Shown piece by piece: positions 46,170 to 54,402 of a DNA stretch of 64,000 nt; the stretch's first letter is position 1; each line of letters begins with the position of its first letter. Below the pieces are notes generated by a model that worked only from the letters and a program-made list of their open reading frames with translations, searched no databases and had not been told where the DNA came from. The stretch is from UBA5336 sp964492485 (GTDB lineage: Bacteria; Pseudomonadota; Alphaproteobacteria; Caulobacterales; Hyphomonadaceae), in assembly GCA_964492485.1 (NCBI GenBank), contig CAZBKM010000013.1:1-64000 (forward strand), written 5' to 3'. The position numbers and the translations under genes are program-made.

Positions 46170-46448
46170 ATGCCTGACGCTAATGGCAAGCTTACGGATG
46201 ATGAAAAGGAAAAAATAAAACAGTTTTTGACCGAAAGAAATGCACTTAAACCTTGCGAGGCTTGCGGTGAGCCCCGGTGGACTCTTGGGGACCACATTAT
46301 CAGCGCGAATATCCATACGGGTGGTGGTCTTACAGTCGGTGGTCCGCTTTATCCACAAGTGCAGCTTATTTGCGAAAACTGTTTTAATACTAGGCTGCAC
46401 ATGGCAGTTCCAATAGGGGTTGCCGGGAAAGGGAAGGCGGATGGCTGA
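46170..46448 (+). CDS. Small zinc-ribbon protein
   Basis: 92 residues. Two CxxC pairs (Cys29/Cys32 in PCEACGEPRW and Cys68/Cys71 in ICENCFNT) form a zinc ribbon around a hydrophobic core with WTLGDHIISANIHTGGGLTVGGPLYPQVQ, a layout I know from uncharacterised proteobacterial proteins. An ATG at 46143 would add nine residues. Its end overlaps the membrane-protein gene by eight bases, so the two are translationally coupled. Confidence 0.75.
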   Translation: MPDANGKLTDDEKEKIKQFLTERNALKPCEACGEPRWTLGDHIISANIHTGGGLTVGGPLYPQVQLICENCFNTRLHMAVPIGVAGKGKADG

Positions 46449-46842
46449 GGCTAATGAGCCAGTCCAGCCTGAAGGTGCGCTCGATAGCCCACATCTCAAT
46501 TTGCGCCCGGCTGAAATGACAGTGGTAGTACAGGAAGAAGATCGACGTTATCTTGTCACTGATGAAGGTTTGGATGAGCTTTCTAGCAAGGGAAAAGATA
46601 AATCCTTTGAGTGGAGTCTCTTTCTGGGCGGCTGTGCAATTGGTTTATTTCAGAACTTTTTTTCGCTGTTAGGATCGATTTCCGAAAGCCAATTGCCAGT
46701 TTGGGACGTGGTAGCATCGCTGATCTTTGCAGCGATGGCTGCTGGTGCCGTGGCAAAATACACTCAGCATAAAACTAACGAAATGTCCATTGATCGCAAG
46801 GTCGAAAAGATAAAAAATGGAAAAGAGGTTGTAACTAAATAA
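46441..46842 (+). CDS. Small membrane protein paired with the zinc-ribbon protein
   Basis: 133 residues. A soluble N-terminal part (about 1-60, acidic, with VVVQEEDRRYLVTDEGLDELSS) precedes two TM segments (about 64-85 and 92-112) and a charged C-terminus. GGGAAGG lies before the ATG. Family unknown. The coupling to the zinc-ribbon gene and the island setting suggest the two act together. Confidence 0.7.
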   Translation: MAEANEPVQPEGALDSPHLNLRPAEMTVVVQEEDRRYLVTDEGLDELSSKGKDKSFEWSLFLGGCAIGLFQNFFSLLGSISESQLPVWDVVASLIFAAMAAGAVAKYTQHKTNEMSIDRKVEKIKNGKEVVTK

Positions 46843-47179
46843 TAAAAATCCACCAGTGGTTCATAGTGTTTAACTGTCTATTAATCGAGGCGCGTTATTA
46901 TATCTAAGTATGCTTCACATCGTGGCGCTCGTGCGGCTCCGACTGCCGAGGAAGATGACATTGTCGGCGCGCATGAAAAATACTTTGGTGCTGATAAGGG
47001 TGGAGGTTCTCGATTGCTAGCCGACCTACGTGTAGGAGTAAAAGCGTCCACGTTGGATCGCGATATTTTTATCGAAGTGTATGGTGTACGTACGAATGCT
47101 ATAGCGCCTGAATAGCCTCGTCGGCGCTCGGATGGGCGAATAGGGATCCTTCGGCATCAAACGGTTTCTCGAAATCGCA
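46843..47179. other. Island spacer with gene debris
   Basis: 337 bases. A plus-strand frame open from about 46879 to 47115 (ending RTNAIAPE) has no ATG, GTG or TTG start in a sensible place, so it looks like the 3' remnant of a lost gene. No function recognisable. Confidence 0.5.
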
Positions 47180-47722
47180 TTGGCAGCTATCGCGATCGCA
47201 GCGCTAGCTCGGCAAGCTTACTTCGAACGGGATTTGGTCCTCCCCTTCGAATTGCTGATTGATTCATATATGCGCATCATCAGCTTTCTGTTTGATCCCA
47301 TCGAAGCGTTCATCAACGAACGTTTTTCGTTCCGCGTTCCCGAAGCGGTCCGGCATACTATCGTGATAACCGGCGCAACCTATGTCGCGGTGCAGCGACA
47401 CTACAACAACGCAGACAAAGATTTCGGTTTGGTGCGCCAGCTGGCACAACCTCTCATCTGGCTGTTCCCTACACTCATCGCATCAGCCTTGGTTATGTTT
47501 GGTGCGTTAACCGTGACCCACTGGTTGGATCGATCCACGCTGGAATTCTTGGTTCCGGCTATTCTAATCCTTAACCTTGCGCTGGTTGCCGTCATGAACG
47601 AATTGGATGTTGTTCCACCGTCTGCCTCGCGGCTTCGAAATCTAGCAATCGCGTCTCAGTCGATCCTTGCGGTCGCTCTGTTCTTCGCCATCGAAGCCGG
47701 ACTGCATCTCGTCGGTTTATAA
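47180..47722 (+). CDS. Integral membrane protein of unknown function
   Basis: 180 residues with about four hydrophobic segments (AIAIAALARQ region, 88-112, 122-140, 155-178). The only usable start is a TTG at 47180; the frame is open a further 12 codons upstream (GSFGIKRFLEIA), so the true N-terminus may be missing or start differently. No family recognised. Possibly a truncated gene. Confidence 0.55.
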   Translation: MAAIAIAALARQAYFERDLVLPFELLIDSYMRIISFLFDPIEAFINERFSFRVPEAVRHTIVITGATYVAVQRHYNNADKDFGLVRQLAQPLIWLFPTLIASALVMFGALTVTHWLDRSTLEFLVPAILILNLALVAVMNELDVVPPSASRLRNLAIASQSILAVALFFAIEAGLHLVGL

Positions 47723-48421
47723 ATCAATCCGCCAGACAGGACGATCAGAGATCCGGTTTTCCACATAAAGGTGGTCTCGCCGATCTTTGCGACCCGGCGC
47801 CTGCCAAACAGTCAGATTCGTGCGCTTTTTCTGACTTAAGTAAGTCGATAGACCCCGCGGTGCGAGACGTCGAAATGCGAGTGCTCAACGAGGTCAGCTG
47901 ACATAAAGGACGGGTTGGTGTTTATGCCCCGTGCGAACCAACGCTTTGTAAGGAACAGATGAGAATTGCGCTCCGATTTCGCGAGCCGTGTGACCTGCCT
48001 GAACCGGTGCTAGCCTAACTCAGCCCCGAATGATCCGCTGGCGTTCTCAACCGGAGCTCTCGTGTCAGGCGCGGGAGCCTATTGTGCGGGAGCTGGACCA
48101 TCAAATTAGGCGAATGTAGGACCACGTAACCCAGAAAATTGCGCCTCGAACTGGTCGCGCTGCAAGGTCTTATCCGGCCCAAGCGAGCCATTTCAAACGC
48201 GAATTGTCATCTGCTCCTTACAATTTTCTAAAGTCTATTTGTGCCCAACTCGGTTCCGTGCCCAAACTAATTCCAGCACAGTTCTCACCACAGATACTAA
48301 GTCATGATAAACTGTCTATATGGCAGCCAGACAACAAAAAACCCCGTGAAAACCGGGCTTTAGTGGAAAACCCCGTGTGACGGGGTAAAACGCGGAATTG
48401 TCATGGATCGCTGACAAAGAT
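47723..48421. other. Right island flank, decayed DNA and att region
   Basis: About 700 bases without an accepted gene. Minus-strand open stretches, one ending TAA at 47717-47719 and preceded by some 54 clean codons, look like gene fragments that I cannot assign. It contains the paired GTGCCCA motifs (48241, 48258) and the tandem terminators. No integrase signature (R...HxxR...Y) was seen. Confidence 0.55.
48336..48386 (-). terminator. Tandem minus-strand terminators at the island edge
   Basis: Two GC stems, CCCG / CGGG and ACCCCG / CGGGGT (48370-48375 with 48381-48386), each followed by a T run on the minus strand. They lie just inside the right direct repeat and would stop minus-strand transcription entering from the old tRNA promoter. 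Confidence 0.65.
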
Positions 48422-48460
48422 TTATGAGTCGTGCGCTCTAACCAGCTGAGCTACCGAACC
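48422..48460 (-). repeat. attR-like direct repeat, orphan tRNA 5' half
   Basis: 39 bases identical to the 5' half of the tRNA at 44114-44190, ending in the anticodon loop. The 3' half is absent, so it is not a functional tRNA. It marks the original chromosomal position of the tRNA 5' end. Confidence 0.9.
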
Positions 48461-48633
48461 GGTGCCGGCCGCGCCGGGGCGCGGGGCGGAAGCGAAGGCG
48501 GTGCATACACGTCCCGGTCCCGCCCGGCAAGCATTCGATCCCGTCAATGGTCCGCCCCTTGTGACCCTCGCGGTGGGCGACGGGTCGACCGCGCGCTATA
48601 TTGCCGCATGGCGCACGGATCTTGGGGGTCGTC

Positions 48634-49461
48634 ATGGGATGCACGGGGACGCGGTGGAGGATGGGAGCAGCCGGTATGGCGATAGTCTGGCTGCTCGCCG
48701 GTATTGCCCAAGCTGGTCCTTCGGCCGATCCGGCGGCCGATCCGGCGGTGCGCTCGGCAACGACGGGTACGACCCTGGCCGCCTTCGACGAGGGACGGTT
48801 CGAGACCGCCGCGCGGCTCAGCCGCGCAGGCGACACCGCCGATGCCAAGGCGCTGGCGGCGCGGGCCCTGCTGGCGGAAGGGATGTGCGGCGAGGGACAG
48901 CCGCCGGCCACCCTGCTTGACGAGGCCGAGCGCCTGGCACGCGCAGCCCTGGCGCGCGACCCTGACCATCTGGAGGGCCAGCTCCAGCTGGCCATCGCGC
49001 TGTCTTTGAAGGCCCGGCCCCTGTCGACCCGCGAGGCCATGCGCACCGGCTATGGAGGCGAGGCGCGCGATCTGGCCCAGGCCGTGCTGCGTCAGGCGCC
49101 GGAGAATGGCTATGCCCATGGCTTCCTGTCGGTCTGGCATCTGGAGGTGATGCGCCGGGGTGGGTCGCTGGGTGCTGCGGTCATGGGTGCGAGCGTGGCC
49201 GATGCGGTCGCGCATTACCGCAAGGCCGACGCGGCGCTGCCGCGCGATCCCTCCGTACATTGGCAGTTTGCCCGCGCGCTGACAGCGCATGACGTTCGGC
49301 GCTACCGCGGCTGGATCGATTATGCGCTGTCGAAAGCCATCGCTCTGCCGGCCGAAACGGCTGTTGCGGAAACCATGGCGGCGCGTGCCCGACGCCTGAA
49401 GCAGATGCTGGAACAGGGCGACCTCGACGCGGCCGAGCACCTTGCCAACGACCTGCTGTAA
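48634..49461 (+). CDS. Exported protein with TPR-like helices
   Basis: 275 residues. An N-terminal signal-like segment (MGAAGMAIVWLLAGIAQAG) precedes Ala-rich helical pairs reminiscent of tetratricopeptide repeats, e.g. DEAERLARAALARDPDHLEGQLQLAIALSLKARP and VADAVAHYRKADAALPRDPSVHWQFARALTAHDVRRYRGW. Function unknown; such proteins usually scaffold others in the periplasm. The ATG at 48634 has a GGGGG stretch upstream; a TTG at 48601 is also open. Confidence 0.75.
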   Translation: MGCTGTRWRMGAAGMAIVWLLAGIAQAGPSADPAADPAVRSATTGTTLAAFDEGRFETAARLSRAGDTADAKALAARALLAEGMCGEGQPPATLLDEAERLARAALARDPDHLEGQLQLAIALSLKARPLSTREAMRTGYGGEARDLAQAVLRQAPENGYAHGFLSVWHLEVMRRGGSLGAAVMGASVADAVAHYRKADAALPRDPSVHWQFARALTAHDVRRYRGWIDYALSKAIALPAETAVAETMAARARRLKQMLEQGDLDAAEHLANDLL

Positions 49462-49500
49462 TGATGACCGGGTGAGCCTGTCGGCCGACATCGCGACAAG

Positions 49501-49611
49501 GCGCCAGCCTCTCATTTCAGCCCGGACCCTCGCGTCAGACCCCTGTTCGTTCGCAGGGCGCCATTCGCAAGTGCATCTTCAAGTCAACCGGAGCCGGTGA
49601 AGGTGCGCCAT
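49501..49611 (+). repeat. Dispersed mosaic repeat, copy R6
   Basis: Left part CTCATTTCAGCCCGGACC resembles the TCCAGGCC module of R2/R5 in decayed form; the right part GTGCATCTTCAAGTCAACCGGAG...GGTGAAGGTGCGCC is the hairpin module of R5 with a few changes in the arms. It lies between the TPR-like gene and the convergent HIT gene. Confidence 0.75.
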
Positions 49612-49667
49612 GTTCCGGTTTGCGCAGTCTCTTGACGCGAACCGTTGCCCACGTCGCCCGATCGCGC

Positions 49668-50102
49668 TCAGAGCTTCGCGGCGATGGCGTCGGCGATGTC
49701 CTTCAGGTCCGCCGTGTCGGCCTGGCCAGCCTGGCCATGGCCCTTCAGCGCCTCGCCCTCATAGCGGGGGATGATGTGGAAGTGCAAATGGAACACGGTC
49801 TGGCCGGCCGGGGCGCCGTTGAACTGCATCACCACCAGGCCGTCGGGCTTTAGCGCGGCTTCAACGGCGCGGGCGATCGTCTGGACCCTCTGCATGTATG
49901 GTCCCAGCGCCTCGGCCGGCATGTCCAGCAGGTTTCGCGCCTCGACGCCCTTGGGGATGACCAGCGTGTGGCCCCGGGCCTGGGGAAACAGGTCCATAAA
50001 GGCCATCGCCACATCGTCGTCGTGAACCTTCACGGCGGGCATCTCGCCGCGCAGGATCCTGGCGAAAATGTTGTCAGGGTCGTAGCTGCCGTGCAGGGCC
50101 AT
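49668..50102 (-). CDS. HIT family protein
   Basis: 144-residue histidine-triad nucleotide-binding protein, likely a purine-nucleoside phosphoramidase (HinT-like). The triad is VFHLHFHIIPRYEG near residue 100; the N-terminal NIFARILRGEMPAVKVHDDD is typical. The ATG at 50102 is preferred to one at 50126, as family proteins start near YDPDNIFARI. Confidence 0.93.
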   Translation of the reverse strand: MALHGSYDPDNIFARILRGEMPAVKVHDDDVAMAFMDLFPQARGHTLVIPKGVEARNLLDMPAEALGPYMQRVQTIARAVEAALKPDGLVVMQFNGAPAGQTVFHLHFHIIPRYEGEALKGHGQAGQADTADLKDIADAIAAKL

Positions 50103-50146
50103 GGTTGTGGGCTCCCTCAGTGTCATGCGCGTCGGTTCGGCCCGGC

Positions 50147-51331
50147 TCAGCGTGAGTCCGGGTCGTCTTGCGAGCCCGTCTTAAAGGGCGTGCGCGTCTG
50201 CAGATAGTCTATTTCCGCGTCCACGGCGCGGCGTTCGCGGGCAAGGAAATCCTGCACCGCCGCGCGGAAGCCCGGATGATGGATCCAGTGCGCCGAATGG
50301 GTGGTGACCGGCCGGTAGCCGCGCGCCAGCTTGTGTCCGCCCTGGGCGCCGGCCTCCACGCGCTTCAGCCCGTGGGCGAGTGCGAAGTCGATCGCCTGAT
50401 AATAGCAGACCTCGAAGTGCAGAAGGGGCTTGTGAACGGTGCAGCCCCAATAGCGACCATAGAGCGTGTCTGACCCGATCAGGTTCAGCGCGCCGGCGAT
50501 GGGAACGCCCTCCTCATGGGCCATGACGAGGAGGATCCGGTCGGCCATCCGCTCCCCCAAGAGGGCGAAGGTCTCCCGGTTGAGATAGGGCGCGCCCCAT
50601 TTTCGCGCGCCCGTGTCCAGGTAGAAGGCGTAGAAGGCGTCCCACGCGGCGTCGGTGATGTCCGGCCCTGTCAGATGCCGGATCTCGAGGCCGGCCTGGG
50701 CACGCGCGCGTTCCTTGCGCAGGGTCTTGCGCTTCTGTGACGACAGGGCGGCGAGGAAATCCTCGAAATCGCCGTAGCCGTCATTGACGAAGTGGAATTG
50801 CTGGTCGGTGCGGCGCATCAGGCCGGCCGACTCCAGTCGCGCCGCCTCGTCCTCGCTGACGAAGGTCATGTGCAGGGACGACAGGTCGTTGTCTTCCGCA
50901 ATCTGGATGGCGCCCGACAGCAAGGCCTGGCCCAGCGCGGCGGCATCCGGGCCCGGCGGCACAAGCCGCCGCCTGCCGGTGACCGGGGTGAACGGAACGG
51001 CCGACAGGAGCTTGGGGTAATACCGTCCGCCCGCCCGCTCGAAGGCGTCGGCCCAGCCATGGTCGAAGACGAATTCGCCATAGGAATGGCTCTTGGCATA
51101 GAGCGGCATCGCCGCACGCAACCGGTCCTCGCGGTCGCGGATCAGCAGGTGGTGCGGTGCCCATCCGGTCTCTGGCGACACGGCGCCGGACCGTTCCAGC
51201 GCCTCCAGGAAATCCCAGCTCAGGAACGGGTCGTATCGCTCGCCAGGCGGATTGGCGACGGCGTCCCAGTCTGACCGGTCCACGTCGGCCAGGTTTTGGC
51301 AGAGCGTCAGGCGGAAGGCGGTATCGTCCAT
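50147..51331 (-). CDS. FemAB/GNAT-like N-acyltransferase (COG3146 type)
   Basis: 394 residues, a double-GNAT fold. Typical stretches of this uncharacterised family are NPFLSWDFLEALE-like YDPFLSWDFLEALERSGA near residue 35, SQKRKTLRKERARA in the middle, and PVTTHSAHWIHHPGFRAAVQDFLARER near the end. Related to peptidoglycan FemAB transferases, but the substrate is not known. Leftward in line with gdpD and the HIT gene. Confidence 0.87.
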   Translation of the reverse strand: MDDTAFRLTLCQNLADVDRSDWDAVANPPGERYDPFLSWDFLEALERSGAVSPETGWAPHHLLIRDREDRLRAAMPLYAKSHSYGEFVFDHGWADAFERAGGRYYPKLLSAVPFTPVTGRRRLVPPGPDAAALGQALLSGAIQIAEDNDLSSLHMTFVSEDEAARLESAGLMRRTDQQFHFVNDGYGDFEDFLAALSSQKRKTLRKERARAQAGLEIRHLTGPDITDAAWDAFYAFYLDTGARKWGAPYLNRETFALLGERMADRILLVMAHEEGVPIAGALNLIGSDTLYGRYWGCTVHKPLLHFEVCYYQAIDFALAHGLKRVEAGAQGGHKLARGYRPVTTHSAHWIHHPGFRAAVQDFLARERRAVDAEIDYLQTRTPFKTGSQDDPDSR

Positions 51332-51340
51332 ACCTGCGAC

Positions 51341-52078
51341 CTAGCGCGCCGGCGACGGGCCGGCGAGGCCCGGATCCACATGTTCGAAGATCAGGGAGGT
51401 CACATATGGCCGGCTGGCGGCGAGCGCGTCCTGGCTCGCCACCGTCCAGGCGAGGGTCGGCCGGCCGGCGAGAAGCCGGGCGCCCGCCTCGGCGTCGCGC
51501 CAGGGCAGGGCGATAAAGGCCCCGTCAGCCGCGCCCAGCCGCGCCTCCAGGGGGGCTGCACCCACGAGCCCGGCCGGCGCCACGAGCTGGCCGACGCCCA
51601 GTTCGGGCAGAAGCGCGTCGAGCGCGGCGCGGACTTCGGCATTGAAGCTCATGGCCATGGCGGGTCCGTCATGGCGTGCCAGGTCGCGGGCAGCGGCGCG
51701 GGCGATGGCGTGGGGATCGACCGCATCGGCCTTGATCTCCACCAGGACCGGGCATCTCGCCAGAACCGCCAGGGCGTCGGCCAAGCTCGGGATGCGGGCA
51801 TGGCTGCCCGCGACGGCGAGGTCGGTCAACTCGGCGAGGGAGCGGGACTGAACCAGACCGGATGCGTCCGTCAGCCGGTCCAGGACCGGATCATGGATCA
51901 CCACCGCCTCGCCATCGGCCGTGAGTTGAACGTCCAGCTCGACGCCATGTCCCGCCGCAATGGCGGCTTCGAAGGCCGGCAGCGTGTTCTCCGGAGGCCC
52001 ATCGGGCGACCAGAGCCCCCGATGGGCAAAGTGCTGCGCGGCGAGGTCGAAGCGCGCGGCCACGGGTCTAGCCGGCAT
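51341..52078 (-). CDS. Glycerophosphodiester phosphodiesterase
   Basis: 245-residue GDPD TIM barrel. Catalytic segments are HRGLWSPDGPPENTLPAFEAAI and VELDVQLTADGEAVVIHDPVLDRLT, with VLVEIKAD downstream. It hydrolyses glycerophosphodiesters to glycerol 3-phosphate and an alcohol. No export signal, so it is cytoplasmic. The start at 52078 overlaps the end of the Rid gene by 11 bases. Confidence 0.9.
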   Translation of the reverse strand: MPARPVAARFDLAAQHFAHRGLWSPDGPPENTLPAFEAAIAAGHGVELDVQLTADGEAVVIHDPVLDRLTDASGLVQSRSLAELTDLAVAGSHARIPSLADALAVLARCPVLVEIKADAVDPHAIARAAARDLARHDGPAMAMSFNAEVRAALDALLPELGVGQLVAPAGLVGAAPLEARLGAADGAFIALPWRDAEAGARLLAGRPTLAWTVASQDALAASRPYVTSLIFEHVDPGLAGPSPAR

Positions 52079-52532
52079 CCACCTCGAACACGCCATCGAC
52101 TTCCACGGCGACACCCATGGGCAGGACAGGGCAGGCCACCGCGCTGCGCGCATGGCGCCCGGCCTCGCCGAAAACGTCCACCATCAGGTCGGAACACCCA
52201 TTGATGACCTGGGGAATCTCGGTGAAGTCCGGCGTGGCATTCACGAACCCGCCCAGCTTCACCACGCGACGCACCCGGCTGAGATCCCCCAGCGCGGCCT
52301 TGCACTGGGCAATCAGGTTCACCGCGCAGGCCCGCGCGGCACGCTGACCGGCGGCGAGGTCCATGTCTTCGCCCAATCGGCCAAGAATGGGCTTTCCGTC
52401 AGCGAGGCTGACCTGTCCTGAAACGTAGAGATACGCCCCGGTGCGCACGAAGGGAACATAGTTGGCCACGGCCGCCATCGGCTCTGGAAGAGCAAGTCCC
52501 AGCGCCTCCAGGCGGGCTTCCGGCGTGCTCAT
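52068..52532 (-). CDS. Rid-family protein lacking the catalytic arginine
   Basis: 154-residue YjgF/YER057c/UK114 fold: LEALGLALPEPMAAVANYVPFVRTGAYLYVSGQ and the HARSAVACPVLPMGVAVEVDGVFEVD end. Archetypal RidA has an Arg (E. coli Arg105, in VARLP) that binds the imine carboxylate; here that position is Val (CPVLP). The enamine/imine deaminase activity is therefore doubtful. Coupled to the GDPD gene. Confidence 0.87.
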   Translation of the reverse strand: MSTPEARLEALGLALPEPMAAVANYVPFVRTGAYLYVSGQVSLADGKPILGRLGEDMDLAAGQRAARACAVNLIAQCKAALGDLSRVRRVVKLGGFVNATPDFTEIPQVINGCSDLMVDVFGEAGRHARSAVACPVLPMGVAVEVDGVFEVDAG

Positions 52533-52567
52533 GGCGGATCCTCCGGTGCGGTTAGGCTGTGCACGAT

Positions 52568-53860
52568 TTAGCGCGAACGCCCGGCTCTGTCATCACGCGG
52601 CCTGATCGCCCTAACCGAGCGGCCGGTGCGGACGGCGTCGGTGCCGAACCGGGCGCGCGCCTGGTCTCCTGCCCGTTCGGCGGCGGCGCGTTTCTCCATG
52701 ACCGGTTCGACGAGGTCCCGGTCATTCTGGCGCGCGCTTATCAGGTCCGACAGGCCGACGCCAATCAGGCGGAAGGCCTCGCGGCCACCGGTTTCGCGCG
52801 CGAGCAGCGGTCGCGTCGCGCGGAACAGCGCTCCGGCAAGTTGGGTCGGCTGCGACAGGGTTTGGCGACGGGTCAGCGTCCGGAATGCGCGGGTCTTGAG
52901 TTTCAGGATCACTGTGGTGCCTTCCACGCCGGCCTCCTTGGCCCGAGCGGCGGTACGTTCGCAGCAGACCCAAAGTCGATCCTCAAGCGCGCCGGGGTCC
53001 GCGATGTCCCGGTCAAAGGTGGTCTCGGAGGAGACCGATTTCCGCGCCTGCCCCGGTCGAACGGGCCGCCGGTCGCGCCCGTGGGCGCGGTCATGCAGCA
53101 GGGTTGCACGTTCGCCATAACGACCGGCCAGGGTGCGCAGTCCCGCCGCCTGCAGGGCGCCGACGGTGGCGTAGCCGTCGCGGCTCAGCCTCTGGGCCAG
53201 CTTCGGTCCGATCCCGTGCAGGTCGCCCACGGGCCGGGGCGCGAGCAGGGCGGGCGCGTCCTCCGGTGCGATCACGGCAAATCCCCGGGGCTTGTCGAGT
53301 TCGCTGGCGGTCTTGGCCAGGAACTTGTTCGCAGACAGTCCGATCGAGACGGTGATGCCGATGTCGCGCTCGATCGCTGCGGCCAGCCGCGCCAGACTGA
53401 CCGCCGGCGGTGCGCCGTGGAGACGGTCGGTCCCGGTCAGGTCGAGATAGGCCTCATCGATGGAGACCGGTTCCACCAGTGGTGTCAGATCGAGCAGGCG
53501 GCGACGGATATCGAGCCCAGCCTCGCGATACTTCGCGAAATCGGGGCGGATGACCACGGCGTCGGGGCAGGCCTTCAGTGCCTTGAACATCGGCATGGCG
53601 GAACGCACGCCCGACAGCCGGGCCACGTAGCAGCAGGTCGCCACGACGCCGCGGCTGCCTCCGCCGACGATCACGGGTCGGTCGCGGAGCTCCGGCGCGT
53701 CCCGCTTTTCGATCGCGGCAAAGAACGCGTCGCAGTCGATATGGGCGACGCCCAACCGGTCCAGCGCGCCGTGGCGGACCACACGCACGCCCCCGCAGGC
53801 CGGACAGGCCGCATGGGCGTCCGCGCCCAGGTAGAAGCAATCGCGGCAGAGGCTCTGCAT
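52568..53860 (-). CDS. dinB: DNA polymerase IV with N-terminal zinc motif
   Basis: Y-family translesion polymerase, 430 residues. Residues 5-22 form a CxxC...CxxC motif (Cys5, 8, 19, 22) seen in the alphaproteobacterial form. The catalytic acids are in AHIDCDAFFAAIE and SIDEAYLDLT; SIGLSANKFLAKTASELDKP and the little-finger domain follow. No clear LexA box was found upstream. It is divergent from divK. Confidence 0.93.
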   Translation of the reverse strand: MQSLCRDCFYLGADAHAACPACGGVRVVRHGALDRLGVAHIDCDAFFAAIEKRDAPELRDRPVIVGGGSRGVVATCCYVARLSGVRSAMPMFKALKACPDAVVIRPDFAKYREAGLDIRRRLLDLTPLVEPVSIDEAYLDLTGTDRLHGAPPAVSLARLAAAIERDIGITVSIGLSANKFLAKTASELDKPRGFAVIAPEDAPALLAPRPVGDLHGIGPKLAQRLSRDGYATVGALQAAGLRTLAGRYGERATLLHDRAHGRDRRPVRPGQARKSVSSETTFDRDIADPGALEDRLWVCCERTAARAKEAGVEGTTVILKLKTRAFRTLTRRQTLSQPTQLAGALFRATRPLLARETGGREAFRLIGVGLSDLISARQNDRDLVEPVMEKRAAAERAGDQARARFGTDAVRTGRSVRAIRPRDDRAGRSR

Positions 53861-54009
53861 GGATGGCGTGTTCCCGTTATCATGTACAATAGACCTGATA
53901 CGGAATGGTGCGAAGCCGCGCGCATACCGTAAAAAAAGGTTAAGACTCTCCCGGTTAACAAGGCAGGCCAGGGATCGAATCGTGCAAGTCCCAGGCGCAG
54001 GGAAGGCGC

Positions 54010-54402
54010 ATGTCGCAAGTATCGGAAAAGTCGGTTCTCGTTGTAGAAGACAACGAATTGAATATGCGGCTCTTCTGCGACCTGCTGGAGTCGTTCGGTT
54101 TCAAGACGTATCAGTGCCGGGACGGTGCGAAGGTTGTCGAAATCGCACGCCAGGAGCGGCCGGATTTGATCATCATGGATATTCAACTTCCGGAAGTGTC
54201 TGGATTGGATATCACGCGCTGGTTAAAGGACGATCCGGAATTGCGCGACATCCCGGTTCTCGCGGTGACGGCCTTCGCCATGCGAAACGATGAGCGCCGG
54301 GTGCGCGAGGCCGGATGCGAGGCCTATCTCTCGAAGCCGATCCAGATGCTGCCCTTCATCCGAACCGTCGAGTCCCTGATGCCGGAGGATCGCGCGGCAT
54401 GA
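54010..54402 (+). CDS. divK: Single-domain response regulator DivK
   Basis: 130 residues, receiver only. LVVEDNELNMRLFCDLLESFG, phospho-Asp in LIIMDIQLPEVSGLDITRWL, AVTAFAMRNDERRVREAGCEAYLSKPI are close to Caulobacter DivK, the cell-fate switch acting on DivL/CckA and PleC/DivJ. GGGAAGG precedes the ATG. It overlaps pleD by four bases, the gene order known in Caulobacter relatives. Confidence 0.93.
   Translation: MSQVSEKSVLVVEDNELNMRLFCDLLESFGFKTYQCRDGAKVVEIARQERPDLIIMDIQLPEVSGLDITRWLKDDPELRDIPVLAVTAFAMRNDERRVREAGCEAYLSKPIQMLPFIRTVESLMPEDRAA

Larger units (their letters stand above)
44191..48460. mobile_element. Integrated island at the tRNA gene, integrase lost
   Basis: A 4.3-kb AT-richer segment bounded by 39-bp direct repeats of the tRNA. 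It carries five probable genes, none of which is a recognisable integrase, transposase or relaxase. GTGCCCA motifs occur in pairs near both ends (44274 and 44296; 48241 and 48258) and may be recombinase arm sites. Tandem terminators lie at the right end. I infer a site-specific integrative element that has decayed or is mobilised in trans. Confidence 0.82.

Noticed and set aside
46879..47115. Open frame ending RTNAIAPE in the island
   Set aside because: No ATG, GTG or TTG start in a sensible place; treated as gene debris, not a gene.
47717..47890. Minus-strand open stretch ending WRIDL
   Set aside because: Overlaps the end of the membrane-protein gene, has no start codon near its beginning and no recognised family. 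A transposase origin could not be supported.
48422..48460. Second tRNA gene
   Set aside because: Only nucleotides 1-38 are present; the 3' half of the cloverleaf is missing.
53861..53910. LexA box before dinB
   Set aside because: No GTTC-N7-GTTC or CTGT-N8-ACAG arrangement could be found.
53942..53962. TTAA...TTAA upstream of divK as a CtrA box
   Set aside because: The two TTAA boxes are separated by 11 bases, whereas the CtrA consensus needs 7.
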